The position numbers were made by a program, and so were the translations under genes. A DNA stretch of 64,000 nt, from NCBI RefSeq assembly GCF_018397995.1, contig NZ_BBQH01000021.1, forward strand, positions 1 to 64,000. Reading direction: 5' to 3'. This document shows, piece by piece, positions 32,702-44,385 of this stretch. The notes beneath the pieces were generated by a model, which was not told the origin of the DNA, searched no databases, and saw only the letters and a list, made by a program, of their open reading frames with translations. The stretch comes from Rhizomonospora bruguierae (lineage in GTDB: Bacteria > Actinomycetota > Actinomycetes > Mycobacteriales > Micromonosporaceae). Each line of letters starts with the position of its first letter. The stretch's first letter is position 1.

Positions 32702-33538
32702 GTGTCCGATGGACGGCTGGTCCTGTGCGGGGCGCCGCTCGGCAACGTGGCGGACGCCTCCGCCCGGCTACGCGAGACGCTCGCCGCCGCCGACGTCATC
32801 GCCGCCGAGGACACGCGTCGCCTGGCCCGCCTGGCCCGCGACCTGGACGTGCCGCTGACCGCCCGGGTGGTCTCCTACTTCGAGGGCAACGAGGAGCGGC
32901 GCACGCCCGAGCTGCTGGCCACGCTGCTGGCGGGTGCCCTGGTCGCCCTGGTCACCGACGGCGGCATGCCGAGCGTCTCCGACCCCGGGTACCGACTCGT
33001 CACCGCCGCCCTGGACGCGGGGGTCCCGGTCACCGCCGCCCCGGGCCCCAGTGCCGTGACCACCGCGCTCGCGCTCTCCGGCCTGCCGTCGGACCGCTTC
33101 TGCTTCGAGGGTTTCCTCCCGCGTACCGGCGGGGCGCGCCGGTCCCGGCTGGCCGTCCTGGCGGCGGAGGAGCGCACCCTGATCTTCTTCGAGGCACCGC
33201 ACCGGCTGGCCGCCACGCTGGCCGACCTGGCCGCCGCGTTCGACCCGGCCCGGCCCGCGGCGCTGTGCCGGGAGCTGACCAAGACGTACGAGGAGATCCG
33301 CCGCGCGCCCCTCGGCGAGCTGGCGGACCTCGCCGGGCGGGAGCCGTTCCGCGGCGAGATCACCCTCGTGGTGGCCGGCGCCCCGGCGGCGCCCGCCGCC
33401 GAGGTCTCGGACGAGCGGGTGCGCGCCGCCGTCGCCGAGCGCGAGGCGGCGGGCCTGAGCCGCCGGGACGCCGTCGCCGCCGTCGCCGCCGCCCTCAACC
33501 TCCCCCGCCGCCGCGTCTACACCGCCGCCCACTCCTAG
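32702..33538 (+). CDS. rsmI: 16S rRNA (cytidine-1402-2'-O)-methyltransferase
   Basis: A 278-residue tetrapyrrole-methylase-fold enzyme that modifies C1402 in the ribosomal decoding centre. GAPLGNVADASARLRETLA (usually GTPIGNL), AAEDTRRLARL, SDPGYRLV and PGPSAVTTALALSGL are RsmI motifs; FFEAPHRL and the C-terminal HTH-like tail (GLSRRDAVAAVAAALNLPRR) also match. GTG start at 32702. Transcribed alone, divergent from pmt. Confidence 0.94.
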   Translation: MSDGRLVLCGAPLGNVADASARLRETLAAADVIAAEDTRRLARLARDLDVPLTARVVSYFEGNEERRTPELLATLLAGALVALVTDGGMPSVSDPGYRLVTAALDAGVPVTAAPGPSAVTTALALSGLPSDRFCFEGFLPRTGGARRSRLAVLAAEERTLIFFEAPHRLAATLADLAAAFDPARPAALCRELTKTYEEIRRAPLGELADLAGREPFRGEITLVVAGAPAAPAAEVSDERVRAAVAEREAAGLSRRDAVAAVAAALNLPRRRVYTAAHS

Positions 33539-33590
33539 CCCCGGCCAAAGCGGGCATACCACCCGGAACCGGGGCGCCACGGGTGTGGGT

Positions 33591-34250
33591 TCAGAAGGCC
33601 AGGGCCAGGAAGGTGGCGGCGAGGGCGAGGGGGGCCGCGAGGCTGAGCAGGACCGCCAGGTGCCGGGCGCGGGCCGGGTCCAGGCGGCGGGCGCCGGTGG
33701 CCCAGGCGATGCCGAGGCCGCACAGGAGGGTCAGCGCCAGCCCGACCGCCCAGCGGACGTGCACCCCCGCGGTCACCTCCGCCCCGGCGTAGGCGCGCGA
33801 ACTACCCGGCGACACCATGAGTGCCGGGACCCGCGAGTCCGCGCCGTGCTCGCCGGGCGGCAGGTTGAGCAGGGCGACGCCCTCGGCGGTGAAGCCGGGT
33901 GCGGAGAAGTCGCCGACGCAGCGCTCGGTCACGCCGTCCCCGGCGCAGCGGATGACCGTGGCGGTGCCGCGCTCGGCGTGCCCCAGCGCCAGCCACAGCG
34001 GCTCCGCGCTGACCCAGCCGAAGAACGCGGCGAGCAGCGCGAAGACGACCGTCGCGGGCAGCCCGAACACCGGGCGCCGGGGCGGGCGCGGGGCGCGGGA
34101 CGGCGTCGGCGCGGGTCGGCTGAGCAGCCAGCCGTCGTCGGGGCCGCCGGCGGTCGTCCACAGCGGCCGATCGTGGGCCGCCGAGCCGGTGGCCGCCACG
34201 GCCGTCCCGCCCGAATCGTGAAGCTTGCCAGAAACATCCGCCTCCGCCAT
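33591..34250 (-). CDS. Membrane protein of unknown function with an external Cys pair
   Basis: A 219-residue protein. A hydrophilic N-terminus of about 60 residues is followed by a helix ([20 protein letters not shown]). An extracytoplasmic stretch with [16 protein letters not shown], where two cysteines 9 residues apart may form a disulfide, comes next. Two or three more helices end the chain. It lies between rsmI and metG, facing rsmI tail to tail and divergent from metG. No named domain recognised. Confidence 0.72.
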   Translation of the reverse strand: MAEADVSGKLHDSGGTAVAATGSAAHDRPLWTTAGGPDDGWLLSRPAPTPSRAPRPPRRPVFGLPATVVFALLAAFFGWVSAEPLWLALGHAERGTATVIRCAGDGVTERCVGDFSAPGFTAEGVALLNLPPGEHGADSRVPALMVSPGSSRAYAGAEVTAGVHVRWAVGLALTLLCGLGIAWATGARRLDPARARHLAVLLSLAAPLALAATFLALAF

Positions 34251-34327
34251 GTGCTCATTGCACTACTTTCCGTCGCTGCCGGGTGGATTTGACGGCGCGT
34301 GTCGGAGGGAAACTACGCTTGGACCAC

Positions 34328-36124
34328 ATGAGCCACGTTCTCGCCGCGGTCGCCTGGCCCTACGCCAACGGCCCGCGCCACATCGGCCACGTGTCCGGCT
34401 TCGGGGTACCCGCGGATGTGTTCAGCCGGTACATGCGGATGGCCGGGCACGACGTGCTCATGGTCTCCGGCACGGACGAGCACGGCACGCCGATCCAGGT
34501 GCAGGCGGACAAGGAGGGCGTGACCCCCCGCGAACTGGCCGACCGGTACAACCGGGTGATCGTCCAGGACCTGCACGGGCTGGGCCTGTCGTACGACCTG
34601 TTCACCCGCACCACCACCGGCAACCACTACGCCGTCGTGCAGGAGCTGTTCGAGGGCCTGTACCGCAACGGGTACATCGTGCCGAAGACGACGATGGGCG
34701 CGATCTCCCCGTCCACCGGGCGCACCCTGCCCGACCGGTACATCGAGGGAACCTGCCCGATCTGCGGGTACGACAGCGCCCGCGGCGACCAGTGCGACAA
34801 CTGCGGCAACCAGTTGGACCCGGACCAGCTCATCAACCCCCGGTCGAAGATCAACGGTGAGACGCCCAGGTTCGTCGAGACCGAGCACTTCTTCCTGGAC
34901 CTGCCGGCGTTCGCGCAGGCCCTCGGCAAGTGGCTGGCCGGGCGGGAGGGCTGGCGCCCCAACGTGCTGCGGTTCAGCCGGAACCTGCTGGACGACCTCC
35001 AGCCCCGGGCGATCACCCGGGACCTGGAGTGGGGCGTGCCGATCCCGATCGAGGGCTGGCGGGAGCGGCCGGACAAGCGGATCTACGTCTGGTTCGACGC
35101 CGTCATCGGCTACCTGTCCGCGTCCATCGAATGGGCCCGGCGCTCGGGCGACCCGGAGGCGTGGCGGCGCTGGTGGTCGGCGGGCGCCGAGGGCAGCGAG
35201 GCCCGCGGCTACTACTTCATGGGCAAGGACAACATCGTCTTCCACTCGGTGATCTGGCCGGCGCTGCTGCTCGGGTACGACGGGGAGGGCGACCGGGGCG
35301 GCGAGCCGGGGCAGCTGGGGCTGCTCAACCTGCCCACCGAGGTGGTCTCCAGCGAGTTCCTGACCATGGAGGGGCGCAAGTTCTCCTCGTCCCGCCAGGT
35401 GGTCATCTACGTGCGGGACTTCCTGGAGCGGTACGACGCGGACGCGCTGCGGTACTTCATCGCGGTGGCCGGCCCGGAGAGCCAGGACACGGACTTCACC
35501 TGGGCCGAGTTCCTGCGCCGCAACAACGACGAGCTGGTGGCCGGCTGGGGCAACCTGGTCAACCGGTCCGTCTCGATGGCGGCGAAGAACTTCGGCGCGG
35601 TGCCGCCGGTCGGCGCGGCCGGGCTGACGGTCGAGGATGACGCGCTGCTCGCGGTCGCCCGCGGCGGCTTCCCCGCGGTGGGCGACCTGATCGCCAGGCA
35701 CCGCCAGAAGCAGGCGATCGGCGAGGCGATGCGGGTGGTCGCGGAGGCGAACAAGTACCTGTCCGAGCAGGCGCCGTGGAAGCTCAAGGAGGACCGGGAG
35801 CGGATGGGCACGGTGCTGCACGTCGCCCTCCAGGTGGTCAAGGACGCGAACACGCTGCTCACGCCGTTCCTGCCGCACTCCGCGCAGAAGGTCCACGAGC
35901 TGCTGGGCGGCACGGGGGTGCACGCACCGATGCCGCGGATCGTCGAGGTGGAGGATCTCGACACCGACGGGTCGTACCCGATCCTGACCGGCGACTACGC
36001 GCAGGGCACGCGGTGGGAGTCGGTGCCGCTGGTGCCGGGGACGCCGCTCGCGCCGCCGAAGCCGGTCTTCCGCAAGCTCGAGCCGTCCATCGTGGACGAG
36101 GAGCTGGCGAGGCTGGGCGGGTGA
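34328..36124 (+). CDS. metG: Methionyl-tRNA synthetase
   Basis: A 598-residue class I synthetase, MetG type 1. The HIGH motif is intact (PRHIGH, residues 16-21). The zinc-binding knob has [18 protein letters not shown] (two CxxC pairs, the second knuckle only). The KMSKS loop is the variant GRKFSSSR, frequent in actinobacterial MetG. The anticodon-binding helical domain includes [15 protein letters not shown]. The C-terminal tRNA-binding EMAP-like domain is absent, as in many actinobacteria. ATG 34328 is chosen because it starts the conserved first strand. Confidence 0.96.
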   Translation: MSHVLAAVAWPYANGPRHIGHVSGFGVPADVFSRYMRMAGHDVLMVSGTDEHGTPIQVQADKEGVTPRELADRYNRVIVQDLHGLGLSYDLFTRTTTGNHYAVVQELFEGLYRNGYIVPKTTMGAISPSTGRTLPDRYIEGTCPICGYDSARGDQCDNCGNQLDPDQLINPRSKINGETPRFVETEHFFLDLPAFAQALGKWLAGREGWRPNVLRFSRNLLDDLQPRAITRDLEWGVPIPIEGWRERPDKRIYVWFDAVIGYLSASIEWARRSGDPEAWRRWWSAGAEGSEARGYYFMGKDNIVFHSVIWPALLLGYDGEGDRGGEPGQLGLLNLPTEVVSSEFLTMEGRKFSSSRQVVIYVRDFLERYDADALRYFIAVAGPESQDTDFTWAEFLRRNNDELVAGWGNLVNRSVSMAAKNFGAVPPVGAAGLTVEDDALLAVARGGFPAVGDLIARHRQKQAIGEAMRVVAEANKYLSEQAPWKLKEDRERMGTVLHVALQVVKDANTLLTPFLPHSAQKVHELLGGTGVHAPMPRIVEVEDLDTDGSYPILTGDYAQGTRWESVPLVPGTPLAPPKPVFRKLEPSIVDEELARLGG

Positions 36125-36300
36125 GCTTCACGGTCAACCCGGTCGGGCGGGTCATCGGCGGGCGCGAGGAGTGGTGCGAGGACGGCTGGGGCGACGTGCC
36201 CCCGGTGCTGGACATCAAGCCGTACCCGCGGGAGTTCGCGGCGACCGGGCCGGTGGCCCAGCCCGAGTGGGTCGGCGACCTGATGCGCCACCCCTACTGA
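36121..36300 (+). pseudogene. TrmO-like (TsaA domain) protein with internal deletion
   Basis: GTG 36121 overlaps the metG stop and starts a 59-residue frame. Its N-terminus FTVNPVGRVIGGREEWCEDG, next to WGDV, matches the start of actinobacterial TsaA-domain methyltransferase-like proteins. Its second half VLDIKPYPREFAATGPVAQP then WVGDLMRHPY matches their end. About 90 residues of the middle, including the SAM-binding FATRSxxRPNPIG segment, are missing without loss of frame. Probably a non-functional deletion derivative. It cannot methylate tRNA as it stands. Confidence 0.6.
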
Positions 36301-37475
36301 TCGGCCATCGGGTACGGGAAGTCGGCCTCGACCGCGTCGCCGATCTCGGCGGTGGGAGCCCACGCCTCGTACACGCCGCGCTCGTAGCACTGCGCGCCGA
36401 GCGCGGCCACCGCGTCCGGTTCGGGGCGACACAGCCGCAGCCGCGACCAGGCGCCCTCGGAGCGGACCACCGTGCAGGCGGTGCCGCGCCAGGTGGCGTA
36501 CGGGGTGCGCCGGCTCAGCGACTCGACCTGGTAGCGGGCGGCGCGGGTCATCGCCAGCACCCGGAACTCCTCGGGCGGGTCGGCGACCGCCTCGTACTCG
36601 GCGCCCTGGTAGCGCCCCACCAGCCGGCTGGGCCCGGCGCCGGCCGGCACGGGCAGGTACTCCTGGTCCGGGGCGACGCCGGGCAGCGCCGCGAGCAGCT
36701 GCCGCCACTGTGGACCGGCCATCCGCAGCCAGCCGCGCTGCTCCGGCTGGTACGTGTAGAGCACCACCTCGCTGGCGTCCTCGGTGTACGCCAGCAAGGC
36801 GGCGTTGGCCGGCAGCGGCAGGTCGGCGAGGTCGGCGGTGACGAACTCGGGGATGAGCTGGGACCCGCTGGGCGCGAAGCCGGTACCGAGCACCGGTGGG
36901 CCCACCCGGTCGTGCGGCGGGAGCGCGGTCAGCCCGGCGTACGCGGCGGCCGGCACGTGGTAGTCGCTGGCGTCCACCGCCCGCCAGCGCAGCGCGAAGG
37001 CGACCTCGCCGGGCGGTTCGCCGGTCCCGCTGAGGATCACCAAACCCGCCGGGGTGCGCAGGTGGGCGACGTCGTACTGCCGGTAGCAGAAGCCGTGCGG
37101 CTGCCAGCCGCCCAGGTACCCGGCGACCTGCCGCGCCGACAGCGGCTTGACCATGCGGGTGCCGCGCCGCACGGTCGCGCTGGCGCGGACCGCCGCCAGC
37201 AGCGGGTTGCGCACCCGCCCCTGGCTCAGCCGCTGGATCTGCTCCCAGCCGACGGCCCGGCTGACCGGCGCGGTCAACGGCTGGTCGGCGGCCAGTTCGA
37301 CGGTCCCCTCGACCGCGCTGACCTCCGACGCGTGCACGAACCGGCGGTGGCGACCGCCCCGGCCGAGGACGAACCCCTCGGCCGGCCCGTCACTGAAGAT
37401 CTCGTAGGCCGCGCCGCCGGCCACGGGCTCCGCCGGGTAGGACGTACCGGCGTACAGCACCCGTATTCCGGCCAT
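36294..37475 (-). CDS. Hypothetical actinobacterial protein
   Basis: A 393-residue soluble protein with mixed alpha/beta character and several Trp-rich strands (GWQPHGFCYRQYDVAHL, VVLYTYQPEQRGWLRMAGPQW, WSRLRLCRP). There is no signal peptide, membrane segment or catalytic motif that I recognise. ATG 37475 precedes the first strand (GIRVLYAGTSYPAE); a GTG at 37499 is also possible. It converges on the truncated TrmO-like gene, overlapping it by 7 bp. Probably conserved in Micromonosporaceae, but I cannot name a family. Confidence 0.72.
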   Translation of the reverse strand: MAGIRVLYAGTSYPAEPVAGGAAYEIFSDGPAEGFVLGRGGRHRRFVHASEVSAVEGTVELAADQPLTAPVSRAVGWEQIQRLSQGRVRNPLLAAVRASATVRRGTRMVKPLSARQVAGYLGGWQPHGFCYRQYDVAHLRTPAGLVILSGTGEPPGEVAFALRWRAVDASDYHVPAAAYAGLTALPPHDRVGPPVLGTGFAPSGSQLIPEFVTADLADLPLPANAALLAYTEDASEVVLYTYQPEQRGWLRMAGPQWRQLLAALPGVAPDQEYLPVPAGAGPSRLVGRYQGAEYEAVADPPEEFRVLAMTRAARYQVESLSRRTPYATWRGTACTVVRSEGAWSRLRLCRPEPDAVAALGAQCYERGVYEAWAPTAEIGDAVEADFPYPMADQ

Positions 37476-37574
37476 TGCGGTCGGAGAGCTTACGGTCACG
37501 CCCCGCACGCTACGGTCCGCTCATGAACTCCCCGTAAACATGCCGGCCCGGTCGTTGTGTGATGCTGGGCGGCG

Positions 37575-38477
37575 ATGAGCGAGGTCACCGAGTCCCGCCG
37601 GGAGCGGGCCCGCCAGCGCCGGGGCGAGTTCCCGCCGGCGCCGCCGCCGCTGCCCGCACCCGTGCTCGACAGCCACACGCACCTGGACATCACCGTCGCG
37701 GAGGCGGGCATCCCCGGCACCCCGCCGGGCGGCGACCCGCTCGCCACCGCCATCGAGATCGCCACGGCCGCCGGGGTGGACCGGCTGGTCCAGGTCGGGG
37801 TGGACGTCGGATCCTCCCGCTGGGGCGTGGCCGCCGCCCAGCGGCACCCGGCGATCCTGGCCACGGTGGCGCTGCACCCGAACGAGGCGCCCACCCTGGC
37901 CGCCGCCGGCACGCTGGACGAGGCGCTGCGCGCGATCGAGGCGCTGGCGGGCCACGAGCGGGTCCGCGGCGTCGGCGAGACCGGCCTGGACACGTTCCGC
38001 ACCGGGGAGGAGGGCCGGGCCGCGCAGGAGGCGAGCTTCCGGGCCCACATCGCCGTCGCCAAGCGGTACGGCAAGGCGCTGGTGATCCACGACCGGGACG
38101 CGCACGCCCGGGTCCTGGAGATCCTGGACGAGGAGGGCGCCCCCGAAACGGTCGTGCTGCACTGCTTCTCCGGCGACGAGGCGTTCGCCGCCGAGTGCGT
38201 GCGGCGGGGGTACGTGCTGAGCTTCGCCGGCACGGTCACCTTCACCAGCGCGGGTGACCTGCGCGCCGCCGCGAGGGTGACGCCGCCGGAGCAGCTGTTG
38301 GTCGAGACCGACGCCCCCTACCTCACCCCCAGCCCGTACCGGGGTCGCCCCAACGCCTCGTACCTGATCCCGCTGACCGTCCGCGCGCTCGCCGAGGTCA
38401 CCGGGGCGGACCTGGACGGGCTGTGCGCGGCGATCTCGGCGACCGGCGAGCGGGTGTTCGGCCCGTGGCGCCCGTGA
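37575..38477 (+). CDS. tatD: TatD family metal-dependent DNase
   Basis: A 300-residue TIM-barrel hydrolase. [10 protein letters not shown] supplies the N-terminal metal-binding histidines, [10 protein letters not shown] the Glu, [10 protein letters not shown] (normally HxR) and VVLHCFSGD further ligands, and [20 protein letters not shown] the signature Asp. TatD proteins are 3'-5' exonucleases acting in DNA repair and turnover. Position before rsmA and ispE is the usual actinobacterial order, although the rpf gene often found between tatD and rsmA is missing. Confidence 0.93.
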   Translation: MSEVTESRRERARQRRGEFPPAPPPLPAPVLDSHTHLDITVAEAGIPGTPPGGDPLATAIEIATAAGVDRLVQVGVDVGSSRWGVAAAQRHPAILATVALHPNEAPTLAAAGTLDEALRAIEALAGHERVRGVGETGLDTFRTGEEGRAAQEASFRAHIAVAKRYGKALVIHDRDAHARVLEILDEEGAPETVVLHCFSGDEAFAAECVRRGYVLSFAGTVTFTSAGDLRAAARVTPPEQLLVETDAPYLTPSPYRGRPNASYLIPLTVRALAEVTGADLDGLCAAISATGERVFGPWRP

Positions 38478-38550
38478 GCGCGAGAAGCGCCCGGAGCGGG
38501 CCGGGCGGCGCGCAGTGCCCCGTGAGCGCGCCGGGCGAAAGATTGATTCC

Positions 38551-39420
38551 GTGACCGGGCTGTTGGGCCCGGCGGAGATCCGCGAACTGGCCGCCCGGCA
38601 CGGCGTCACCCCCACCAAGCGGCTCGGCCAGAACTTCGTCCACGACCCGAACACCGTCCGCCGGATCGCCGCCGCCGCCGCGCTGGAACCCGACGACGTG
38701 GCCGTCGAGGTCGGCCCCGGCCTCGGCTCGCTCACCCTCGCGCTGCTGCCGGCCGCCCGGGTGGTGCACGCCGTCGAACTGGACCCGACCCTGGCCGCCG
38801 CCCTGCCGGTCACGGTGGCGGCGCGCGCCCCCGACCTGGCCGGCCGGCTCCGGGTGCACGCCGCCGACGCCCTCCGGGTCACCGCCGCCGACCTGGCGGA
38901 CCCGCCGCCGACCGCGCTGGTGGCGAACCTGCCGTACAACGTCGCCGTCCCGGTGGTGCTGCACCTGCTGGCGGAGCTGCCCACTATCCGGCACGGGCTG
39001 GTCATGGTGCAGAAGGAGGTCGCGGACCGGCTCACCGCCGCGCCCGGCGGCCGCGTCTACGGGGTGCCCAGCGTCAAGCTCGCCTGGTACGCGTCCGCCC
39101 GCCCCGCCGGCCGGGTGCCGCCGAACGTCTTCTGGCCGGTCCCGAACGTGGACTCCGGCCTGGTCGCCTTCGCCCGTCGGGAGCCGCCCCGCCCGGACGT
39201 CCCGCGGGCCGCCGTGTTCGCCGTCGTCGACGCCGCGTTCGCCCAGCGCCGCAAGACTCTGCGCGCCGCGCTGGCGGGGTGGGCCGGCGGCCCGGACCGC
39301 GCGGAGCGGGTGCTGCGCGCCGCCGGCGTGGATCCGGGCGTCCGCGGCGAGCAGCTCACGGTCGGGCAGTTCACCGCCGTGGCCGCCGCCGGCCCCGCCC
39401 GCCACACCGCCCCCGAGTAG
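38551..39420 (+). CDS. rsmA: 16S rRNA A1518/A1519 dimethyltransferase
   Basis: A 289-residue KsgA/RsmA enzyme. [18 protein letters not shown] is the family's N-terminal motif, [17 protein letters not shown] motif I, and [17 protein letters not shown] motif IV (N-L-P-Y-N). [13 protein letters not shown] and [14 protein letters not shown] complete the C-terminal signature. It dimethylates two adenines in helix 45 of 16S rRNA; loss gives kasugamycin resistance. GTG 38551 gives the standard length. It is followed by a small Uma2-like gene and ispE, the latter commonly adjacent. Confidence 0.95.
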   Translation: MTGLLGPAEIRELAARHGVTPTKRLGQNFVHDPNTVRRIAAAAALEPDDVAVEVGPGLGSLTLALLPAARVVHAVELDPTLAAALPVTVAARAPDLAGRLRVHAADALRVTAADLADPPPTALVANLPYNVAVPVVLHLLAELPTIRHGLVMVQKEVADRLTAAPGGRVYGVPSVKLAWYASARPAGRVPPNVFWPVPNVDSGLVAFARREPPRPDVPRAAVFAVVDAAFAQRRKTLRAALAGWAGGPDRAERVLRAAGVDPGVRGEQLTVGQFTAVAAAGPARHTAPE

Positions 39421-39452
39421 GCTGGCGGGGTGCCGGCAAGGAGGTGGGCTCC

Positions 39453-39845
39453 ATGAGCGCCGAAGCGGTTCCGCCCGAGCGCCGTGGTTGGGCTGGCCCC
39501 GACCTGCACCGTCAGCGGCTGGGCGACCAGAGCTTCGAGCCGGACGTGCTGCTGGCGCGGCGCGAGGGTGTGGCGTTCGACCGGCACGACGTGCCGGTCG
39601 AGCACGTCGTGCCGGCGGTCGAGGTGGTGTCGCCCGGCACGTGGCGGCGCGATCGGATCGAAAAGCCGGCGCAGTACGCCGCGGCTGGCATCCGCCACTA
39701 CTGGCGAATCGAGCAGGACCCGGTGCACGTCTTCGCGGACGAGTTGGTCGGCGGCGCGGACAAGCCGGTCGCGGATTCGACCGTGGAGCTGGTATTGGAG
39801 CGGCCGTTCGACATCCGCCTGCCGATCCGGGACGTCACTCCGTGA
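39453..39845 (+). CDS. Uma2 (DUF820) family protein with shortened middle
   Basis: A 130-residue relative of Uma2 restriction-endonuclease-fold proteins. AAGGAGG precedes ATG 39453. VVPAVEVVSPGTWRRDRIEK then PAQYAAAGIRHYWRIEQDP is the catalytic-core region (E-V-V-S-P-x-S, K-x-x-x-Y) and is intact. The usual preceding 50 residues with the YELIDG motif and first His strand are lacking: DLHRQ joins directly to the region before the EPDVLLARREG strand. It may be inactive. GTGA overlap with ispE implies coupled translation. Confidence 0.72.
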   Translation: MSAEAVPPERRGWAGPDLHRQRLGDQSFEPDVLLARREGVAFDRHDVPVEHVVPAVEVVSPGTWRRDRIEKPAQYAAAGIRHYWRIEQDPVHVFADELVGGADKPVADSTVELVLERPFDIRLPIRDVTP

Positions 39846-40803
39846 CCGAAGCCTGGTGGCCGCCGGAGGGCGAGGGGGGCGACCGGCCGCGGCCGGCGGG
39901 GGCCGGCTCGGTCCGGGTACGGGTCCCCGCGAAGATCAATCTGTACCTCGGGGTCGGCCCGTTGCGGGGGGACGGCTACCACGAGGTCAGCACGGTTTAC
40001 CACGCCATCTCCCTGTACGACGAGCTGACCGCGCGCCGGGGCGACACCCTCACGCTGACCATGGAGGGGGAGGGCGCCGGCGAGTTGCCGCTCGACGAGA
40101 GCAACCTGATCATGCGGGCGGCCCGGGAACTGGCCGACTACGCCGGGGTGCGGGCGCACGCGCGGCTGCACCTGCGCAAGCAGATCCCGCTGGCGGGCGG
40201 GCTGGCCGGGGGCAGCGCGGACGCCGCCGCCACGCTGGTGGCCTGCGACGCGCTGTGGGGTACCGGGCTGAGCCGGGAGGAACTGGCGGTGATCGCCGGA
40301 CGGATCGGCTCGGACGTGCCGTTCCTGGTGCACGGCGGTACCGCGTTGGGCACCGGGCGGGGTGAGGCGGTGAGCCCGGTGCTGGCCCGGGCGGGTTCGT
40401 GGCACTGGGTGGTGACGCTGGCCGACGGCGGCCTGGCCACGCCGGAGGTGTACGCCCAGATCGACCGGATGCGGGCGGCGGGGGAGGCGCCCCGATCGGT
40501 CGACGCCCCGGACGACCTGCTCGCGGCGCTGCGGCAGCGGGACCCGGCGGTGCTGGGCGCCGCGCTCGGCAACGACCTGCAACCGGCCGCGCTGGCGCTG
40601 TGGCCGGCGCTGGGCAAGACCCTCTCGGCGGGCCTGGAGGCGGGCGCCCTGGCGGCGATCGTCTCCGGATCGGGCCCGTCCTGCGTGTTCCTGGCCCGGG
40701 ACCGGCCGGGCGCCGAGAAGCTTGCCGCGGACCTGGCGGCGGCGGGGGTGTGTCGGGCGGCCCGCACGGCACACGGTCCGGTGGCCGGGGCGCGCATCGT
40801 CTG

Positions 40804-40804
<1 letters not shown>
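39842..40804 (+). CDS. ispE: 4-diphosphocytidyl-2-C-methyl-D-erythritol kinase
   Basis: A 320-residue GHMP kinase of the MEP isoprenoid pathway, phosphorylating CDP-ME at the 2-hydroxyl with ATP. VPAKINLYLGVGPLRGDGYHE is the N-terminal signature with the catalytic-site Lys/Asn, PLAGGLAGGSADAAATL the ATP-binding Gly-rich loop and SGSGPSCVFL the third GHMP motif. GTG 39842 overlaps the preceding stop, and its stop overlaps the ABC-F start (TGATG). Confidence 0.95.
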
Positions 40805-42576
<1,772 letters not shown>

Positions 42577-42668
42577 GCGGGCGCTCGAGCGGCCCCGATA
42601 GGGTTGCCGGAGCCGACGTACGCAACAATCTTGGCTAACCGAGCAGCCGACCCGCGCGGGAGATCAGC

Positions 42669-43157
42669 ATGCACACACCCGTCAACCACCCGCTCCGCCC
42701 GTTCTACCGGACCCTGGTCGCGCTCACCGGCCTGTACCTGGTGGTCTTCGGCGTGGTGGGCCTGGTCACCACGGGCGACGAGAAGGGGATCGGCCGCAGC
42801 GACGCGCGCGTGCTCGGTCAGGGCGCGAACCTCACGCTGGCGGTGATCTTCCTGGTGCTCGGCGTGGTCGTGCTGGCCGGCGTGTTGGTCGGCCGCAACC
42901 TGGACGTCCTGCTGAACAACTACCTGGGCTGGTCGTTGATCGGGATCGGCACGCTGTCGATGCTGGTGTCGCACACCGACGCCAACGTCCTCAACTTCAC
43001 GATCATCACCTGTATCGTCGCGTACGCGGTCGGCCTGATGCTGGTGACCGCCGGCCTGTACGGCAAGGTCGGCCCGGTGCGGCCGGCGTCCGTCCCGCCC
43101 GCCGAGGGTGGCGCCGTCCAGGCAGTCGACCGGGAGGCGGAGCGCGCGTCCGTGTGA
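42669..43157 (+). CDS. DUF4383 membrane protein, copy 1
   Basis: A 162-residue protein with four hydrophobic helices and the DUF4383 hallmark N-terminus (HTPVNHPLRPFYRTLVALTG). A hydrophilic tail of about 25 residues follows the last helix. GGGAG precedes ATG 42669. A paralogue follows 40 bp downstream. The family is widespread in actinobacteria; no function is established. Confidence 0.88.
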   Translation: MHTPVNHPLRPFYRTLVALTGLYLVVFGVVGLVTTGDEKGIGRSDARVLGQGANLTLAVIFLVLGVVVLAGVLVGRNLDVLLNNYLGWSLIGIGTLSMLVSHTDANVLNFTIITCIVAYAVGLMLVTAGLYGKVGPVRPASVPPAEGGAVQAVDREAERASV

Positions 43158-43197
43158 CCCGGCTGCGCGCCCCCGGTATCGGGCGCACAATCCGGAT

Positions 43198-43668
43198 ATG
43201 GCGCATTACCCGGTCAACCACCCGCTACGGCCGTTCTACCGGGTGTTGACCTTCCTGATCGGCGCGTACGTGCTGGCCTTCGGGATCCTGGGCGCGACCC
43301 GTACCTGGGGCCAGCCGGCGTTCGACCGGCACGGCACCTGGGTGCTGCTGCTGCGCACGAACCTGGCGTTCGCGATCCTGTCCATCGTCACGGGCGCGGT
43401 CGTGCTGGCCTGCGCGCTGGTCGACGGCCGGCTGCTGCACTTCCCGCTGATGGTCATCGGCTGGATCTTCGTGGGCGCCGGCTTCGCGGCCATGGCGGTC
43501 ATGCAGACGCGGGCGAACGTCTTCGCGCTCTCCATGGTCAACGCGCTCGCCATGCTGGTGTTCGGCCTGCTGCTGATCGCGGCGGGGCTCTACAGCCAGA
43601 CGGGCAACCTCGCGGACACGGTACCCATGCACCGCCTGCGCGAGGCCGGCGCGGACGTGAGCCGGTAG
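43198..43668 (+). CDS. DUF4383 membrane protein, copy 2
   Basis: A 156-residue paralogue of the preceding gene, with the same opening (AHYPVNHPLRPFYRVLTFLI), four helices and matching landmarks (HTDANVLNF there, MQTRANVFAL here). The two are clearly a tandem duplication that has diverged. ATG 43198 has no strong ribosome site, and coupling to copy 1 is possible. Its TAG abuts the stop of the convergent TetR gene with no base between. Confidence 0.88.
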   Translation: MAHYPVNHPLRPFYRVLTFLIGAYVLAFGILGATRTWGQPAFDRHGTWVLLLRTNLAFAILSIVTGAVVLACALVDGRLLHFPLMVIGWIFVGAGFAAMAVMQTRANVFALSMVNALAMLVFGLLLIAAGLYSQTGNLADTVPMHRLREAGADVSR

Positions 43669-44385
43669 CTACCGCCCGCCGCTTCGGGTCGGCATCGTCG
43701 GCTTCGCCTCGAGGTGGGACAGGCCGTTCCAGGCCAGGTTCACCAGGTGCGCGGCGACCGTCTCGCGGCGTGGCTTGCGCACCTCCAGCCACCACCGGCC
43801 GGTCAGGGCCACCATGCCGACCAGGGCCTGCGAGTACAGTTCGGCGAGCTTCGGGTCGTACCCGCGGGTCTTGAACTCGGCGCCGAGTATGTGCTCGACC
43901 TGGTGCGCGATGTCGTTGAGCACGCTGGAGAAATTGCCGGTGGCGGACATCGGCGGCGACTCGCGGACCAGCACCCGGAACCCGTCGGTCTCCTCCTCGA
44001 TGTACGTGAGCAGCGCGTGGGCGGCCTGCTCCAGCAGTTCGCGGGGGTGCCCGGCGGTGAGGGCGGTGGTGATTCGGGACAGCAGCGAGCGGACCTCCCG
44101 GTCCACCACCACCGCGTATAGGCCCTCCTTGCCCCCGAAGTGCTCGTACACGACGGGTTTGGAGACCTTGGCGCGGGAGGCCACCTCCTCTATGGAGGTG
44201 GCATCGAAACCGCGCTCGGCGAACAGCTGCCGCCCGATCGCTATCAACTGCTCGCGCCGTTGCGTCGCGGACATCCGCACCCGGGAGCTGTTCTTGGGGG
44301 GCGACGCGGGCGGGACGGGCGGGATATCGGTCACCGGACCCATCCTGCCAGGCGGGCCGGCTTGGGACCGGCCCGCGGCGCTCAT
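43669..44385 (-). CDS. TetR family regulator of the desaturase operon
   Basis: A 238-residue repressor. A Pro-rich N-terminal extension of about 37 residues precedes the HTH (QRREQLIAIGRQLFAERGFD, then SIEEVASRAKVSKPVVYEHF, about 41-85). The ligand domain carries EEETDGFRVLVRESP, seen in actinobacterial regulators next to lipid genes. ATG 44385 overlaps the desaturase stop (ATGA), implying coupled expression; GTG 44334 is an alternative start. It likely senses acyl-CoA and represses its own operon through the palindrome at 45370-45406, in the manner of Pseudomonas DesT; this is inference. Confidence 0.85.
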   Translation of the reverse strand: MSAAGRSQAGPPGRMGPVTDIPPVPPASPPKNSSRVRMSATQRREQLIAIGRQLFAERGFDATSIEEVASRAKVSKPVVYEHFGGKEGLYAVVVDREVRSLLSRITTALTAGHPRELLEQAAHALLTYIEEETDGFRVLVRESPPMSATGNFSSVLNDIAHQVEHILGAEFKTRGYDPKLAELYSQALVGMVALTGRWWLEVRKPRRETVAAHLVNLAWNGLSHLEAKPTMPTRSGGR

